NCBI GenBank assembly: GCA_021776655.1
Contig: JAJFFK010000039.1
Coordinates: 1-64,000 of the forward strand
DNA length: 64,000 nt
Source of the DNA: Henriciella sp.
GTDB taxonomy: Bacteria; Pseudomonadota; Alphaproteobacteria; Caulobacterales; Hyphomonadaceae
Direction: 5' to 3'
Positions 1-13,292 of the stretch are shown here, piece after piece; position 1 is the first letter of the stretch; every line of letters starts with the position of its first letter. The notes under the pieces were generated by a model. The model had not been told where the DNA came from. It worked only from the letters and a program-made list of their open reading frames with translations, and did no database searches. The position numbers and the translations under genes are program-made.

Positions 1-140
1 TCGTTGAAAGGTTCTTCAATAAGATCAAACACTTCCGAGCCGTCGCCACCCGATATGACAAACGCGATGACAACTTCCTCGCATCCGTCCAACTGGCGTC
101 ATTACGAATTTGGTTGCGATCTTATGAGTCGGTCACCTAG
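1..140 (+). CDS. IS5-family transposase, C-terminal fragment (cut by window edge)
   Basis: Reading from base 3, an open frame runs off the left edge and ends at TAG 138-140. The 45 residues begin VERFFNKIKHFRAVATRYDK, which fits the C-terminal block of IS5-family DDE transposases. In that family the Glu followed by FF-x-K-x-K-x-FR-x-ATRYDK carries the third acidic catalytic residue. Only this tail is present, so I cannot tell whether the element to the left is intact. The stop codon lies in a CTAG at 137-140, a tetranucleotide commonly targeted by IS5-type elements, and overlaps the stop codon of the convergent MFS gene. Confidence 0.75.
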   Translation, partial: VERFFNKIKHFRAVATRYDKRDDNFLASVQLASLRIWLRSYESVT

Positions 141-1363
141 GCCTCTGGCCGCCCTTCATGCAGATATCGGCTTTTGCGCAAGCGTGGAAATAGGCCGGCC
201 CAAATCGCCGCCACACCTATGGCGGCATAGCCTCCCGCCACGACAGTGAAGACGCCGCCCCATTTGGCCGCCATGAACCCGGCGCGCGCTTCGCCCAATT
301 CATTCGATGCGCCGAGAAAGATCGAGTTGACCGCGTTGACCCGGCCGCGCACATCATCTGGCGTCCAAAGCTGCAGCAGGATTTCGCGGATATAGACCGA
401 GATCATATCAAACGCGCCGACGCACATAAGCGCCATAATGGACACCCAGACCACGGTTGAATGGCCAAACACAACGGTTGAGAGACCAAACAGGGCGACG
501 CAGATAAACAGGATCAGACCGGCATGATCCTTGATCGGCACCCAGGCAATCAGCACCACAACTGCGATGGCTCCAATGCCCGGCGATGCGCGTAAAAAGC
601 CGAGTCCAACCGGGCCAAGCTCCAATATATCGCGGGCATAGACCGGCAATAACGCCACCGCACCGCCAAGCAAAACCGCAAACAGATCTAGTGAGATCGC
701 GCCCAGTACAATCTTTTCTTTCCAGACATAGCGAAAGCCGCCAAGCAGCATGTTCAGGCTGGACCCGGTTGCCCCGATCGTCTGTTTTGGCTTCGGGATG
801 GAAAAAATCAACAGGGCTGCACTTAGCAATGTCAGGGCCGCTGTCGAATAGGCGACACCCGGAGATATGCCGTACAAGAGACCGCCCGCGGCAGGCCCAA
901 GGATCGAGGCCATTTGCCAGGATGACGCATTAAAGCCAACCGCATTGGCAAAATCTTCGCGCGGGACAATATTCACAGCCAGCGAAGATGCTGCGGGTGA
1001 CATGAAGGCCCGCGCGATGCCAAACACGGTTAGAATGGTTAGCACCCAAAGCGGCTTGAACTGCCCTGTCACCGCAAGATACAGGATCGCGAGGGCGCAG
1101 ATCATCTCCAAAATGATCGATAGCCCCATAATGTTCCGGCGACCAAACCGGTCCGCTGCGGCGCCCGTAAACAAGACCAATACCAGTGCTGGCAGGAATT
1201 GCACCAAGCCGATCCAACCGAGCAGCGCGGCGTTTTGCGTCTGGTCATAAATTTGCCAAGCCACCGACACTGACAACACGTTGACCGAAAATGCAGTCAG
1301 GAAACGTGAGGTAAAATAGCGCTGATAAGAGACATGCCGAAAAGCGGCGAAACGTGTCGACAT
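137..1363 (-). CDS. MFS exporter, EntS-like (MFS_3 type)
   Basis: This 408-residue protein has about 12 hydrophobic segments and belongs to the major facilitator superfamily. The loop between the second and third helices carries the motif-A form GAAADRFGRRN. The overall pattern (FRHVSYQRYF start, QFLPALVLVL, SFIPREDFANAV-like segment) resembles the EntS/MFS_3 group, which exports siderophores or drugs by proton antiport. The substrate cannot be read from sequence. The gene is divergent from the helicase gene at 1492, with about 130 bp between them for promoters. Its stop codon coincides with the CTAG that closes the neighbouring IS5-type transposase, so the original C-terminus may have been altered by that insertion. 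Confidence 0.85.
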   Translation of the reverse strand: MSTRFAAFRHVSYQRYFTSRFLTAFSVNVLSVSVAWQIYDQTQNAALLGWIGLVQFLPALVLVLFTGAAADRFGRRNIMGLSIILEMICALAILYLAVTGQFKPLWVLTILTVFGIARAFMSPAASSLAVNIVPREDFANAVGFNASSWQMASILGPAAGGLLYGISPGVAYSTAALTLLSAALLIFSIPKPKQTIGATGSSLNMLLGGFRYVWKEKIVLGAISLDLFAVLLGGAVALLPVYARDILELGPVGLGFLRASPGIGAIAVVVLIAWVPIKDHAGLILFICVALFGLSTVVFGHSTVVWVSIMALMCVGAFDMISVYIREILLQLWTPDDVRGRVNAVNSIFLGASNELGEARAGFMAAKWGGVFTVVAGGYAAIGVAAIWAGLFPRLRKSRYLHEGRPEA

Positions 1364-1491
1364 TGACGTGGGCTCTCAATTGGTGCCGCGATCTTTTGAG
1401 CGTGTTTCGTTGCCCTGTCTATACGAGCCAGATTGAAAGTCTGCGCATTCACCCCCTGCCCATTTCAAACCGTTCCCTCTATATTCCTCTG

Positions 1492-3816
1492 ATGACTGCG
1501 CCGAATCACCCCTCGATATCGCAACTCGCTGCTGCCCGCGCACCAGGCGCGGATGCCAGCGCGGCCTATTTGGACGGGCTGAACCCGGAGCAGACAGAGG
1601 CCGTGTTGCACACGGAGGGGCCATTGCTGGTGCTGGCCGGGGCCGGGACGGGCAAGACCAGCGTGCTAACCGCGCGTCTCGCGCATATTATCGGCACGGG
1701 TCTCGCCTATCCGTCACAAACACTGACTGTGACCTTCACCAATAAGGCAGCGCGCGAAATGCGTGAGCGGGCGTTGAAATTGACCGGGGATGCGGGCGAA
1801 GGCCTGCGCTGGCTCGGCACGTTTCACGCGATCAGCGCGCAGATTTTGCGCAAACATGCTGAACTTGTGGGGTTGAAATCGAGCTTCACCATTCTTGATA
1901 CCGATGATCAAATTCGCCTGTGTAAACAGATCATTGAGGCGGAAAACATAGACCCCAAACGCTGGGCACCGCGCTTCCTTGCCAGCTTGATCGATGGCTG
2001 GAAAAACCGCGCGCTCTTGCCTGAAAAAGTGCCCTCAGATGAGGCGTATACGTTTGCGGATGGCAAGGGAATTGCGTGTTACAAGATTTACCAGAACCGG
2101 CTTAAGACCTTGAATTGTTGCGATTTCGGCGACTTGCTGGTCCACAATATCACGCTGTTTCAAGCCAATCCTGACGTGCTGTCGGAATATCATAAAAAAT
2201 TCAAATACATACTGGTCGACGAGTATCAGGATACCAACGTCGCGCAATATCTCTGGTTGCGTTTTTTGGCGCGCGGGTCGGGCAATATCTGCTGTGTCGG
2301 TGATGATGACCAATCAATCTATGGCTGGCGCGGGGCCGAAGTCGACAACATATTGAGATTCGAAACCGACTTTCCGGGTGCGAAGACTGTAAGATTAGAG
2401 CGCAATTACCGCTCAACAGCCGCCATATTAGCGGCGGCTTCTGCGGTGATTTCCAACAATAAGGGTCGCCTCGGCAAGACGCTGTACGTTGGCGATGATC
2501 AGGCCGATGACCCGGACGCAGAAAAAGTCAAAGTGCGCGGCCTATGGGATGGCGACGCTGAAGCGCGGATGATTTGCGACGATATTGAAAGCTGGCGCGG
2601 CAAAGGCGGAAACTATGCCGACTGCGCGATCCTGGTACGGGCTTCCTGGCAGATGCGGCTGTTTGAGGAACGGCTGATCATTCTCGGCATTCCGTACCGC
2701 GTGATTGGTGGTCCACGCTTTTTCGAGCGTGCCGAGATCCGCGACGCGATGGCCTATCTTCGCCTAATCCGCTCGATCGATGACGATCTGGCCTTTGAGC
2801 GCGTGGTCAATCAACCCAAGCGCGGGGTCGGCGGCACAAGCTTGCAAAAACTGCAACGCTTTGCCCGTGCTGATGGCCGCAGCCTGTTCACGCTTACCCC
2901 AATGGTGTTGCAAACCGACGAGATCAAAGGCCCCGGCAAACGCGGCCTGACCACATTTATCGACCAGATTAACATGTGGCGTGACCGCCTCAAAGGTGGC
3001 CTTTCGCATACCGAGCTGGTGCAGGTGGTTCTCGATGAAAGCGGCTATACCGACATGCTGCAAAAAGACCGCAGCCCGCAAGCCCAAACGCGCCTCGATA
3101 ACCTCAAAGAGCTGGTCAATGCGATGGCCGAGTTTGATAGTCTGCCAGCGTTTCTGGAACATGTGCAACTGGTCATGGATGTCAGCCAAGGCGGCGATGG
3201 TGACGAGGTGCAAATCCTCACCCTGCACGGCGCGAAAGGGCTGGAATGGCCACTGGTCTTCTTGCCGGGCTGGGAAGAGGAGGTGTTTCCATCCCGGCGC
3301 AGCTTGGATGAAAGCGGCATGAAGGGCCTCGAGGAAGAACGCCGCCTGGCCTATGTCGGGATCACGCGGGCCCGCCAAGGCGCCCGGATCAGTTTCGTTG
3401 CCAACCGCCAGATTTACGGCCGCTGGCAGTCCGTCTTGCCGAGCCGATTTGTCGATGAATTGCCGCATGAACATGTCGAGGCGCAATCAGAGACCGGCTA
3501 TTCCTCGCTGCCCGGCGGCGATACCGGCTTCCAAGGCACGATTGAGGATTTGGGCGAGCGCAGTTCTTACAATTCCCCCGGCTGGAAACGGCTGCAGGAA
3601 AATTCCGGGCGTTACACAGACGGCCCGGTGATTGACGGTAAAGCCAAACTGATCGCGACGGAGACCAGCGCCAGCGCCTTCAAGATCGGCGGGCGTGTCT
3701 TCCACGAGAAATTCGGCTACGGCCAAATCCTCGACGTCAACGGTACCAAACTGCAAGTGGCGTTCGAGAAAGCCGGGTTGAAGAAGGTGATCTCGACGTT
3801 TGTGACGGGGGTTTAG
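1492..3816 (+). CDS. uvrD: UvrD/PcrA-type superfamily 1 DNA helicase
   Basis: This 774-residue protein is an ATP-dependent 3'-5' helicase of the UvrD/Rep/PcrA group, used in nucleotide excision and mismatch repair and in replication-fork upkeep. Walker A (GAGTGKT) lies near residues 50-56. Further on come the Walker B form VDEYQDTN, the GDDDQSIYGWRGAE motif, LERNYRST, and the C-terminal RecA-like motifs (LHGAKGLEW, LAYVGITRAR). The last 40 residues (HEKFGYGQIL to AFEKAGLKKV) form the small Tudor-like tail seen in PcrA and UvrD. ATG 1492 is chosen because the frame upstream to 1354 has no helicase-like sequence and overlaps the MFS gene. A HIRAN gene follows 1 nt after its stop codon. Confidence 0.9.
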   Translation: MTAPNHPSISQLAAARAPGADASAAYLDGLNPEQTEAVLHTEGPLLVLAGAGTGKTSVLTARLAHIIGTGLAYPSQTLTVTFTNKAAREMRERALKLTGDAGEGLRWLGTFHAISAQILRKHAELVGLKSSFTILDTDDQIRLCKQIIEAENIDPKRWAPRFLASLIDGWKNRALLPEKVPSDEAYTFADGKGIACYKIYQNRLKTLNCCDFGDLLVHNITLFQANPDVLSEYHKKFKYILVDEYQDTNVAQYLWLRFLARGSGNICCVGDDDQSIYGWRGAEVDNILRFETDFPGAKTVRLERNYRSTAAILAAASAVISNNKGRLGKTLYVGDDQADDPDAEKVKVRGLWDGDAEARMICDDIESWRGKGGNYADCAILVRASWQMRLFEERLIILGIPYRVIGGPRFFERAEIRDAMAYLRLIRSIDDDLAFERVVNQPKRGVGGTSLQKLQRFARADGRSLFTLTPMVLQTDEIKGPGKRGLTTFIDQINMWRDRLKGGLSHTELVQVVLDESGYTDMLQKDRSPQAQTRLDNLKELVNAMAEFDSLPAFLEHVQLVMDVSQGGDGDEVQILTLHGAKGLEWPLVFLPGWEEEVFPSRRSLDESGMKGLEEERRLAYVGITRARQGARISFVANRQIYGRWQSVLPSRFVDELPHEHVEAQSETGYSSLPGGDTGFQGTIEDLGERSSYNSPGWKRLQENSGRYTDGPVIDGKAKLIATETSASAFKIGGRVFHEKFGYGQILDVNGTKLQVAFEKAGLKKVISTFVTGV

Positions 3817-3817
3817 G

Positions 3818-4276
3818 GTGACAGAAAAATATTGCACAAATGAGCACTATCCGCTTGGAAACTGGGTAAAGGCCACCATGATGTTAACAGTGGCAGGCAC
3901 GAATTACCGCAAACCTGCGGTGGAGAGTTTTATGAGAAAAGCACAAGCTGCAGAAAGCGCGGGCTTGAAGTACAGACTAGAATTAGAACTTGAGCCTTCA
4001 AATAAGCATGACCCAAATGCGATAAAAATTATCGGTGTTTCCGAACACAAGACCCTCTTTGGAGCTTTGAAAAGTACAGCTTGGCACATCGGGTATGTAG
4101 ATGCACAAACGGCCTCCGAGTTCACTACAGAGTTTATCAAACAGGGCGTTGAAATATCAATTGTGCTATATGCCATATACTCAAACCCTCCATACATTGA
4201 CGTGAATTACATGCTGTTAGCTCCGCCCGGAAACAGCTTCTCGGCAAGGAGAATGCGAAACAACAAGAAAATCTAA
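3818..4276 (+). CDS. Stand-alone HIRAN-domain protein
   Basis: This 152-residue protein matches the HIRAN domain pattern: LTVAGTNYRKPA, then LEPSNKHDPNAIKI, then WHIGYVDAQTASEF. In HLTF/Rad5 the domain binds single-stranded 3'-OH DNA ends. Free-standing bacterial HIRAN proteins are common but poorly characterised. The GTG start at 3818 lies 1 nt after the uvrD stop with a G-rich ribosome-binding stretch before it, which suggests translational coupling. ATG 3878 is an alternative that still keeps the domain. The gene is visibly richer in A+T than its neighbours, which may mean separate acquisition. Role with the helicase is inference. Confidence 0.75.
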   Translation: MTEKYCTNEHYPLGNWVKATMMLTVAGTNYRKPAVESFMRKAQAAESAGLKYRLELELEPSNKHDPNAIKIIGVSEHKTLFGALKSTAWHIGYVDAQTASEFTTEFIKQGVEISIVLYAIYSNPPYIDVNYMLLAPPGNSFSARRMRNNKKI

Positions 4277-4286
4277 TGCTCCCACC

Positions 4287-4373
4287 CCGACTGTCCCGGG
4301 CTTGACCCGGGATCTCTTGCCATGATGTCCTGAGTTTACGCGGGAGACCCCGGATCAAGTCTGGGACAGTCGG
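4287..4373. repeat. Palindromic intergenic repeat, family 1, copy A
   Basis: The 5' arm (CCGACTGTCCCGGGCTTGAC, then CCGGGATCTC) is nearly the reverse complement of the 3' arm (GAGACCCCGGATCAAGTCTG, then GGACAGTCGG). The 87 bp could therefore fold as one long hairpin. It lies just after the HIRAN gene and just before the GIY-YIG gene. A second copy in the same orientation begins at 4698, and related copies lie at 14676 and 15041. Confidence 0.85.
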
Positions 4374-4406
4374 CATTTGGGGAGCCGGGCCCTCCAAGAG
4401 GGATTT

Positions 4407-4691
4407 ATGTTCTACACTTATATCGTCACCAACAAGCCGCGCGGGACGCTCTATACCGGCATGACGGATGATATGAATAAGCGGGCCTGGCACCATCGCG
4501 AGCATGTTCTGAAGGGGAGTTTCTCCGACAAGTATAATCTCGAAATGCTGGTCTGGTACGAGGCCTATGACACACGCGAGGAGGCAGTTGGGCGCGAAAA
4601 GCAGATCAAGAACTGGAAACGGGTGTGGAAGATTGAGTTGATTGAGGCGAACAATCCGGAGTGGCGAGATTTGGCGGATGTCTTGCTTTAA
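4407..4691 (+). CDS. Small GIY-YIG domain nuclease (UPF0213/YhbQ-like)
   Basis: This 94-residue protein is a single GIY-YIG nuclease domain. YTYIVTN stands for the GIY part and LYTGMTDDMNKRAWHHR holds the YIG part plus the conserved Arg/His segment. The later EEAVGREKQIKNWKR and NPEWRDL are typical of the small YhbQ/COG2827 proteins, whose substrates are mostly unknown. ATG 4407 is preferred because the domain starts directly after it; the frame upstream to 4377 lies in repeat DNA. The gene is closely bracketed by two directly oriented copies of a palindromic repeat, which suggests repeat and gene have moved or been maintained together. Confidence 0.85.
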   Translation: MFYTYIVTNKPRGTLYTGMTDDMNKRAWHHREHVLKGSFSDKYNLEMLVWYEAYDTREEAVGREKQIKNWKRVWKIELIEANNPEWRDLADVLL

Positions 4692-4697
4692 CTAAAC

Positions 4698-4783
4698 CCG
4701 ACTGTCCCGGGCTTGACCCGGGATCTCTTGCCGCGGTGACTGGACGTAACATTGGAGACCCCGGCATGCGCCGGGGAAGTCGG
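4698..4783. repeat. Palindromic intergenic repeat, family 1, copy B
   Basis: The first 35 bases equal copy A (CCGACTGTCCCGGGCTTGAC onward). The 3' arm has diverged to GGAGACCCCGGCATGCGCCG followed by GGGAAGTCGG. The repeat fills the gap between the GIY-YIG stop at 4691 and the dnaJ stop at 4794. It may also act as a two-way transcription end for this convergent pair. Confidence 0.85.
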
Positions 4784-4793
4784 ATTTGTGGCC

Positions 4794-5942
4794 CTAATGC
4801 TTCGCCGCCTCATCGCCTAACCCGTCCCAGAATTTCTTCACCCTACCAACAAAGCCGTCGCTTTCTGGGTTGCAGTCGGCGCCGGAGCAGTCGCAAAACT
4901 CGCGCATCAGTTCTTTCTGGCGGCCTGAAAGGTTGCGCGGCGTTTCAACGAACATTTCGATATAGAGATCGCCGGTTGCCGGGCTGCCGCGCAAGGACGG
5001 CATGCCCTTATTGCGCAGACGTAGCTTGCGGCCGGTTTGGGCGCCTTCAGGAATGTTCACACGCTGGCGCGCGCCATCAATTGTCGGAATTTCAATCTCG
5101 CCGCCAAGCGAAGCGGTGACCATAGAGACCGGCGTGCGGCAATAGAGATTGGCCCCGTCGCGTTCAAAAATATCATGCTCGGCGACGGTGACGAAGATGT
5201 AGAGATCGCCTTTCGGGCCGCCCTTCGCGCCTGGCTCACCCTCGCCAGACAGGCGGATACGCATGCCGGTTTCGACGCCAGCGGGAATTTTCACAGACAG
5301 ATTACGGTCTTCCTGAACCTGACCCGCGCCGTGGCAGGTCTTGCACGGCTTGGAAATCACCGTGCCACGGCCAGAGCAGCGCGCGCAAGTGCGTTCCATT
5401 GTGAAGAAGCCCTGACTGGCGCGCACCCGGCCTGCACCGCCGCAGGTCGAACAGGTTTCAGGGCTCGACCCAGCTTCTGCGCCTGAGCCGCCGCAAGGCG
5501 AGCAGGTGACCGCGCTTGGCACGTTGATCGTGGTGTCTTTCCCGGCAAATGCCTCTTCGAGGCTGATATCCATATCATAGCGCAGGTCGGCCCCGCGTTG
5601 TGGCCCGCCGCGTCGACGGCCACCGCCGCCGCCAAAAACCTGGCTGAAAATGTCCTGAAAGATGTCGCCGGGATCGCCGCCAAACGGATTTCCGCCGCCG
5701 CCGCCCATGCCGCCATTCTCGAACGCCGCGTGGCCGAAGCGATCATAGGCCGCTTTCTTGTCGGCGTCAGACAGAATGGCATAGGCTTCGCCGACCTGTT
5801 TGAAATTTGCCTCAGCGGCTTCATCGCCTTGGTTCTGGTCTGGGTGATATTTCATCGCGAGTTTACGATACGCGCTTTTCAGCGCTCTCTCATCGGCATC
5901 TTTCGAAACACCGAGCACATCATAATAATCGCGTTTGCTCAT
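4794..5942 (-). CDS. dnaJ: Chaperone protein DnaJ
   Basis: This 382-residue type I J-protein stimulates the DnaK ATPase and hands over unfolded clients. The J domain at residues 1-70 has the HPD motif (KYHPDQN). A Gly/Phe-rich linker follows at about 75-110. Four CxxCxGxG-type zinc motifs come next ([32 protein letters not shown]), then the two C-terminal substrate-binding sandwiches. Length and order are standard. dnaK is not adjacent, which differs from the frequent dnaK-dnaJ pairing. A candidate heat-shock promoter lies in the 82 bp between this gene and gltB. Confidence 0.97.
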   Translation of the reverse strand: MSKRDYYDVLGVSKDADERALKSAYRKLAMKYHPDQNQGDEAAEANFKQVGEAYAILSDADKKAAYDRFGHAAFENGGMGGGGGNPFGGDPGDIFQDIFSQVFGGGGGRRRGGPQRGADLRYDMDISLEEAFAGKDTTINVPSAVTCSPCGGSGAEAGSSPETCSTCGGAGRVRASQGFFTMERTCARCSGRGTVISKPCKTCHGAGQVQEDRNLSVKIPAGVETGMRIRLSGEGEPGAKGGPKGDLYIFVTVAEHDIFERDGANLYCRTPVSMVTASLGGEIEIPTIDGARQRVNIPEGAQTGRKLRLRNKGMPSLRGSPATGDLYIEMFVETPRNLSGRQKELMREFCDCSGADCNPESDGFVGRVKKFWDGLGDEAAKH

Positions 5943-5982
5943 TGTGGGTCAAACCATTCTTCGATTTTCATATCAAATCCCG

Positions 5983-6011
5983 AAATGGGGACCTGCACAT
6001 GCGTCTGCAAG
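5983..6011 (-). promoter_or_regulatory. Candidate RpoH (heat-shock) promoter for dnaJ
   Basis: On the minus strand a -35-like CTTGCA (6011-6006) is followed after 15 bases by CCCCATTT (5990-5983). This is close to the sigma-32 pattern CTTGAA / CCCCATNT. Transcription would begin about 35 nt before the dnaJ start. It was found by eye. Confidence 0.5.
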
Positions 6012-6024
6012 GGTTATGCGCAGC

Positions 6025-10551
<4,527 letters not shown>

Positions 10552-10555
10552 CGCT

Positions 10556-12001
10556 CTACTCCGCCGCCTGTTGGGCAAGTTTTGCCGCTGCGCGCATCGC
10601 CAGATGCATCTGCTCGGCTGCGTCGCGCCCGTCCTTGATTGCCCAGACAACCAATGATGCGCCGCGCATGATATCGCCGGCGGCATAGACGCCTTGCAGG
10701 CTGGTCTCCATGGTTTTCAGATCCACCCGTACAGCGCCCCAGCGATTGACGGTTAAAGCGGACTGTTCAAACAGTTCTGGCAAATCCTCGGGGTCAAACC
10801 CGAGCGCTGTGATCACCATATCGGCTTTGATATTGATCGTTTCATCGGTCTTTTCCGGTGATTGACGTCCGGAGGCATCTGCGCTGCCAAGGCGCATGCG
10901 GCGAACTTTGACGCCTTTCACCTTATTTGCTTTGGTTTCCAGAATAGCTTCTGGCCCAGACAACCATTCAAATACCACACCTTCTTCTTCGGCATTTTGC
11001 ACTTCGCGTTGGCTACCAGGCATGTTGGCGCGGTCGCGGCGGTACAGGCAGGTGACAGATTTTGCGCCCTGGCGAATGGCGGTGCGCACGCAGTCCATCG
11101 CCGTATCGCCGCCGCCGATGACCACCACGCGCTTGGCCTCAGCATTCAGTGTGCCACCGTCAAATGCGGGTACGTCATCGCCTAATCCCTTACGGTTTGA
11201 GGCGGTCAGGAAATCGAGAGCGGCGCACACACCGCGCGCGGCAATGCCTGCCACCTTGATATCGCGCGCCTTATAAACGCCGGTCGCGATGAGCACTGTG
11301 CTGTGGCTGTCGCGCAGGTCAGCGAGACTTGGCTTGGCACCAATTTCGGTGTTGAAGCGAAAAATGATGCCGCTGGCTTCGAGCCGCTTGAGCCGACGCT
11401 CAACAATGTCTTTTTCCAGTTTGAACCCTGGGATACCATACATCAACAGGCCGCCGCCGCGATCATAGCGGTCATAGACGGTCACCTGATAGCCTTTGCG
11501 GCGCAGTTCTTCTGCTGCCGCCAATCCGCCCGGCCCGGCGCCGATAATGCCGGCCGACTGGGCCCGTTCGCGTGGCGGTTTGATCGGCTTTATCCAACCT
11601 TTTTTCCAGGCTGTGTCGGTAATGTAGCGCTCAATTGAGCCAATCGTAACCGTGCCGTGTCCCGATTGCTCTATTGTGCAAATTCCTTCGCAGAGCCTGT
11701 CTTGCGGGCAGATGCGGCCGCAAATTTCTGGCATATTATTGGTTGCCGACGAGACCGCAAAAGCGTCTTCAAGCCGGTCTTCCGCTGCCAGTTTGAGCCA
11801 ATCGGGAATATTGTTCTGCAGCGGGCAGCCCTGCTGGCAGAAGGGCACGCCGCATTGAGAGCACCTTGAGGCCTGCGCACCAGCCGCCTTGATCGAATAG
11901 TTGCCGTAAATTTCGGCGAAGTCGGTTATGCGTGATTTTGAGGCACGTTTGCCCGGCATCTTTCGATCAACTTGAATGAATTGCAGCATTTTCTGCGCCA
12001 T
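10556..12001 (-). CDS. gltD: Glutamate synthase (NADPH) small subunit
   Basis: This 481-residue flavoprotein passes electrons from NADPH to GltB. The N-terminal domain has two Cys groups for 4Fe-4S clusters (CSQCGVPFCQQGC and CGRICPQDRLCEGIC). A Rossmann GAGPGGLAAAEEL motif binds FAD and VIGGGDTAMDCV binds NADPH. ATG 12001 is chosen over an in-frame TTG at 12013 because a TTGGAGG ribosome-binding site lies 5 nt before it and the TTG would overlap that site. It is the first gene of the gltD-gltB operon. Confidence 0.96.
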   Translation of the reverse strand: MAQKMLQFIQVDRKMPGKRASKSRITDFAEIYGNYSIKAAGAQASRCSQCGVPFCQQGCPLQNNIPDWLKLAAEDRLEDAFAVSSATNNMPEICGRICPQDRLCEGICTIEQSGHGTVTIGSIERYITDTAWKKGWIKPIKPPRERAQSAGIIGAGPGGLAAAEELRRKGYQVTVYDRYDRGGGLLMYGIPGFKLEKDIVERRLKRLEASGIIFRFNTEIGAKPSLADLRDSHSTVLIATGVYKARDIKVAGIAARGVCAALDFLTASNRKGLGDDVPAFDGGTLNAEAKRVVVIGGGDTAMDCVRTAIRQGAKSVTCLYRRDRANMPGSQREVQNAEEEGVVFEWLSGPEAILETKANKVKGVKVRRMRLGSADASGRQSPEKTDETINIKADMVITALGFDPEDLPELFEQSALTVNRWGAVRVDLKTMETSLQGVYAAGDIMRGASLVVWAIKDGRDAAEQMHLAMRAAAKLAQQAAE

Positions 12002-12232
12002 ATTGGCCTCCAAGCGGGTAAGCCTTCCTTATGTCGCCCGAAAACCCTACGCGCAAGAGCAATACCTTCTTAGTTATATCATAATAGTATATAATATTGA
12101 ATATTTATGAGCGTCAGGAGAAGTCAGGATAGAGGGTTGTATATTTTACTATCAATATAACACATAATATATCTATGGTGTTTCGCACGAACTCTGTCAG
12201 AAACAATCCACCAGAATCCACCAAGGGCGCAC
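12002..12232. promoter_or_regulatory. A+T-rich divergent promoter region, gltD / uppP
   Basis: These 231 bp separate divergent gltD and uppP. The part from about 12060 to 12180 is strikingly A+T-rich, with runs such as TAGTATATAATATTGAATAT, in an otherwise G+C-rich window. It should contain promoters for both genes. I did not find a convincing sigma-54 or other defined site. Confidence 0.4.
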
Positions 12233-13084
12233 ATGTCTCTCCTGCAACTCCTCATCATATCTTTGGTCCAGGGCATCACCGAGTGGCTGCCAATCTCCTC
12301 ATCTGGGCATATCTTGCTGGTTGCGGATTATTTCGCGCTTGAGGGGCGGGACGAGTATCTGATCAATGCGATGGCACATATCGGGACGTTAATGGCAGTG
12401 CTGCTGTATTTCTGGCGCGATGTTGGCCGCGCTTTTGCGGGTGGCGTCTCTCTGCTCCTTGCGCCGCGTCGCGAGGTTCCAGCGAACGCGGATCGCCGCC
12501 TTGCGATGAATATACTGGCTTCACTCCCGATCGCCGTGATGGTTATCGGTGCGTATGAGGTCTTGCTGCCTGAAGACCTCAAGCAATCTATGCGTTCGGT
12601 TTGGGTTGTTGCAGCCACTTCGATCCTCTTTGGGATTGCGCTCTGGCTTGCCGATTCACGCGGCGGATCGCAGCGCTCAGAGGCGGATATGACCGTGCGC
12701 GACGCTGTCCTTATCGGCGCAACCCAGGCCATCGCGGCGCTGCTGCCGGGGACCAGCCGGTCGGGCATTACCATGACCACGGCGCGGGCTTTGGGTTTCG
12801 AACGGACTGAGGCGGCACGGTTTTCGATGCTGATCGGCGCGCCACTCCTTGCAGCCGTCGGCGGCTATGCCATCCTGCAACTGGCCGGCGCAGATGCCGC
12901 GAGCGGGATCGCCACTTTGCAAGACGGCCTAATCGTGGCCAGCCTGTCATTCGTCTCCGGCATAGTGTCGATCTGGGCTCTGATGACGCTGCTGCGCCGG
13001 ATCAGCTTCCTGCCTTTCGTGATCTACCGCATTGCGCTTGGTGTCGGCCTGCTTATCGGCGCGCCAATGCTTGGGTTGGTTTAG
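12233..13084 (+). CDS. uppP: Undecaprenyl-diphosphatase UppP
   Basis: This 283-residue membrane enzyme dephosphorylates undecaprenyl diphosphate, renewing the lipid carrier for peptidoglycan and surface polysaccharides. Both signature regions are present: QGITEWLPISSSGH near residue 14 (the acidic and Ser/His motif) and PGTSRSG near residue 174. About eight hydrophobic segments match the family, as does the length. AAGGGC shortly before ATG 12233 can serve as ribosome-binding site. Confidence 0.96.
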   Translation: MSLLQLLIISLVQGITEWLPISSSGHILLVADYFALEGRDEYLINAMAHIGTLMAVLLYFWRDVGRAFAGGVSLLLAPRREVPANADRRLAMNILASLPIAVMVIGAYEVLLPEDLKQSMRSVWVVAATSILFGIALWLADSRGGSQRSEADMTVRDAVLIGATQAIAALLPGTSRSGITMTTARALGFERTEAARFSMLIGAPLLAAVGGYAILQLAGADAASGIATLQDGLIVASLSFVSGIVSIWALMTLLRRISFLPFVIYRIALGVGLLIGAPMLGLV

Positions 13085-13292
13085 GTCCTGACCCTAAGGT
13101 TTAGCCGCCCCAGACATAGCAACGCTCGGGATCGCGCCATTGCTGGCTCGCCCGGGCGTTGCCCCTCCAGCATTTGCGTCCCTGTCGCCTGCGGAGAGTT
13201 CCTCTACGAAGACTGTTATGGGGTTGAATTCAGGCATGAAAATGAGGCCGATAAGGCAAGTTCTGGGCCGCTCTGTTCATCTTCGGTTAGGC

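Noticed and set aside
2764..3486. Open frame of 240 codons opposite uvrD
   Set aside because: It is antisense to conserved helicase motifs; the composition is that of a reverse reading.
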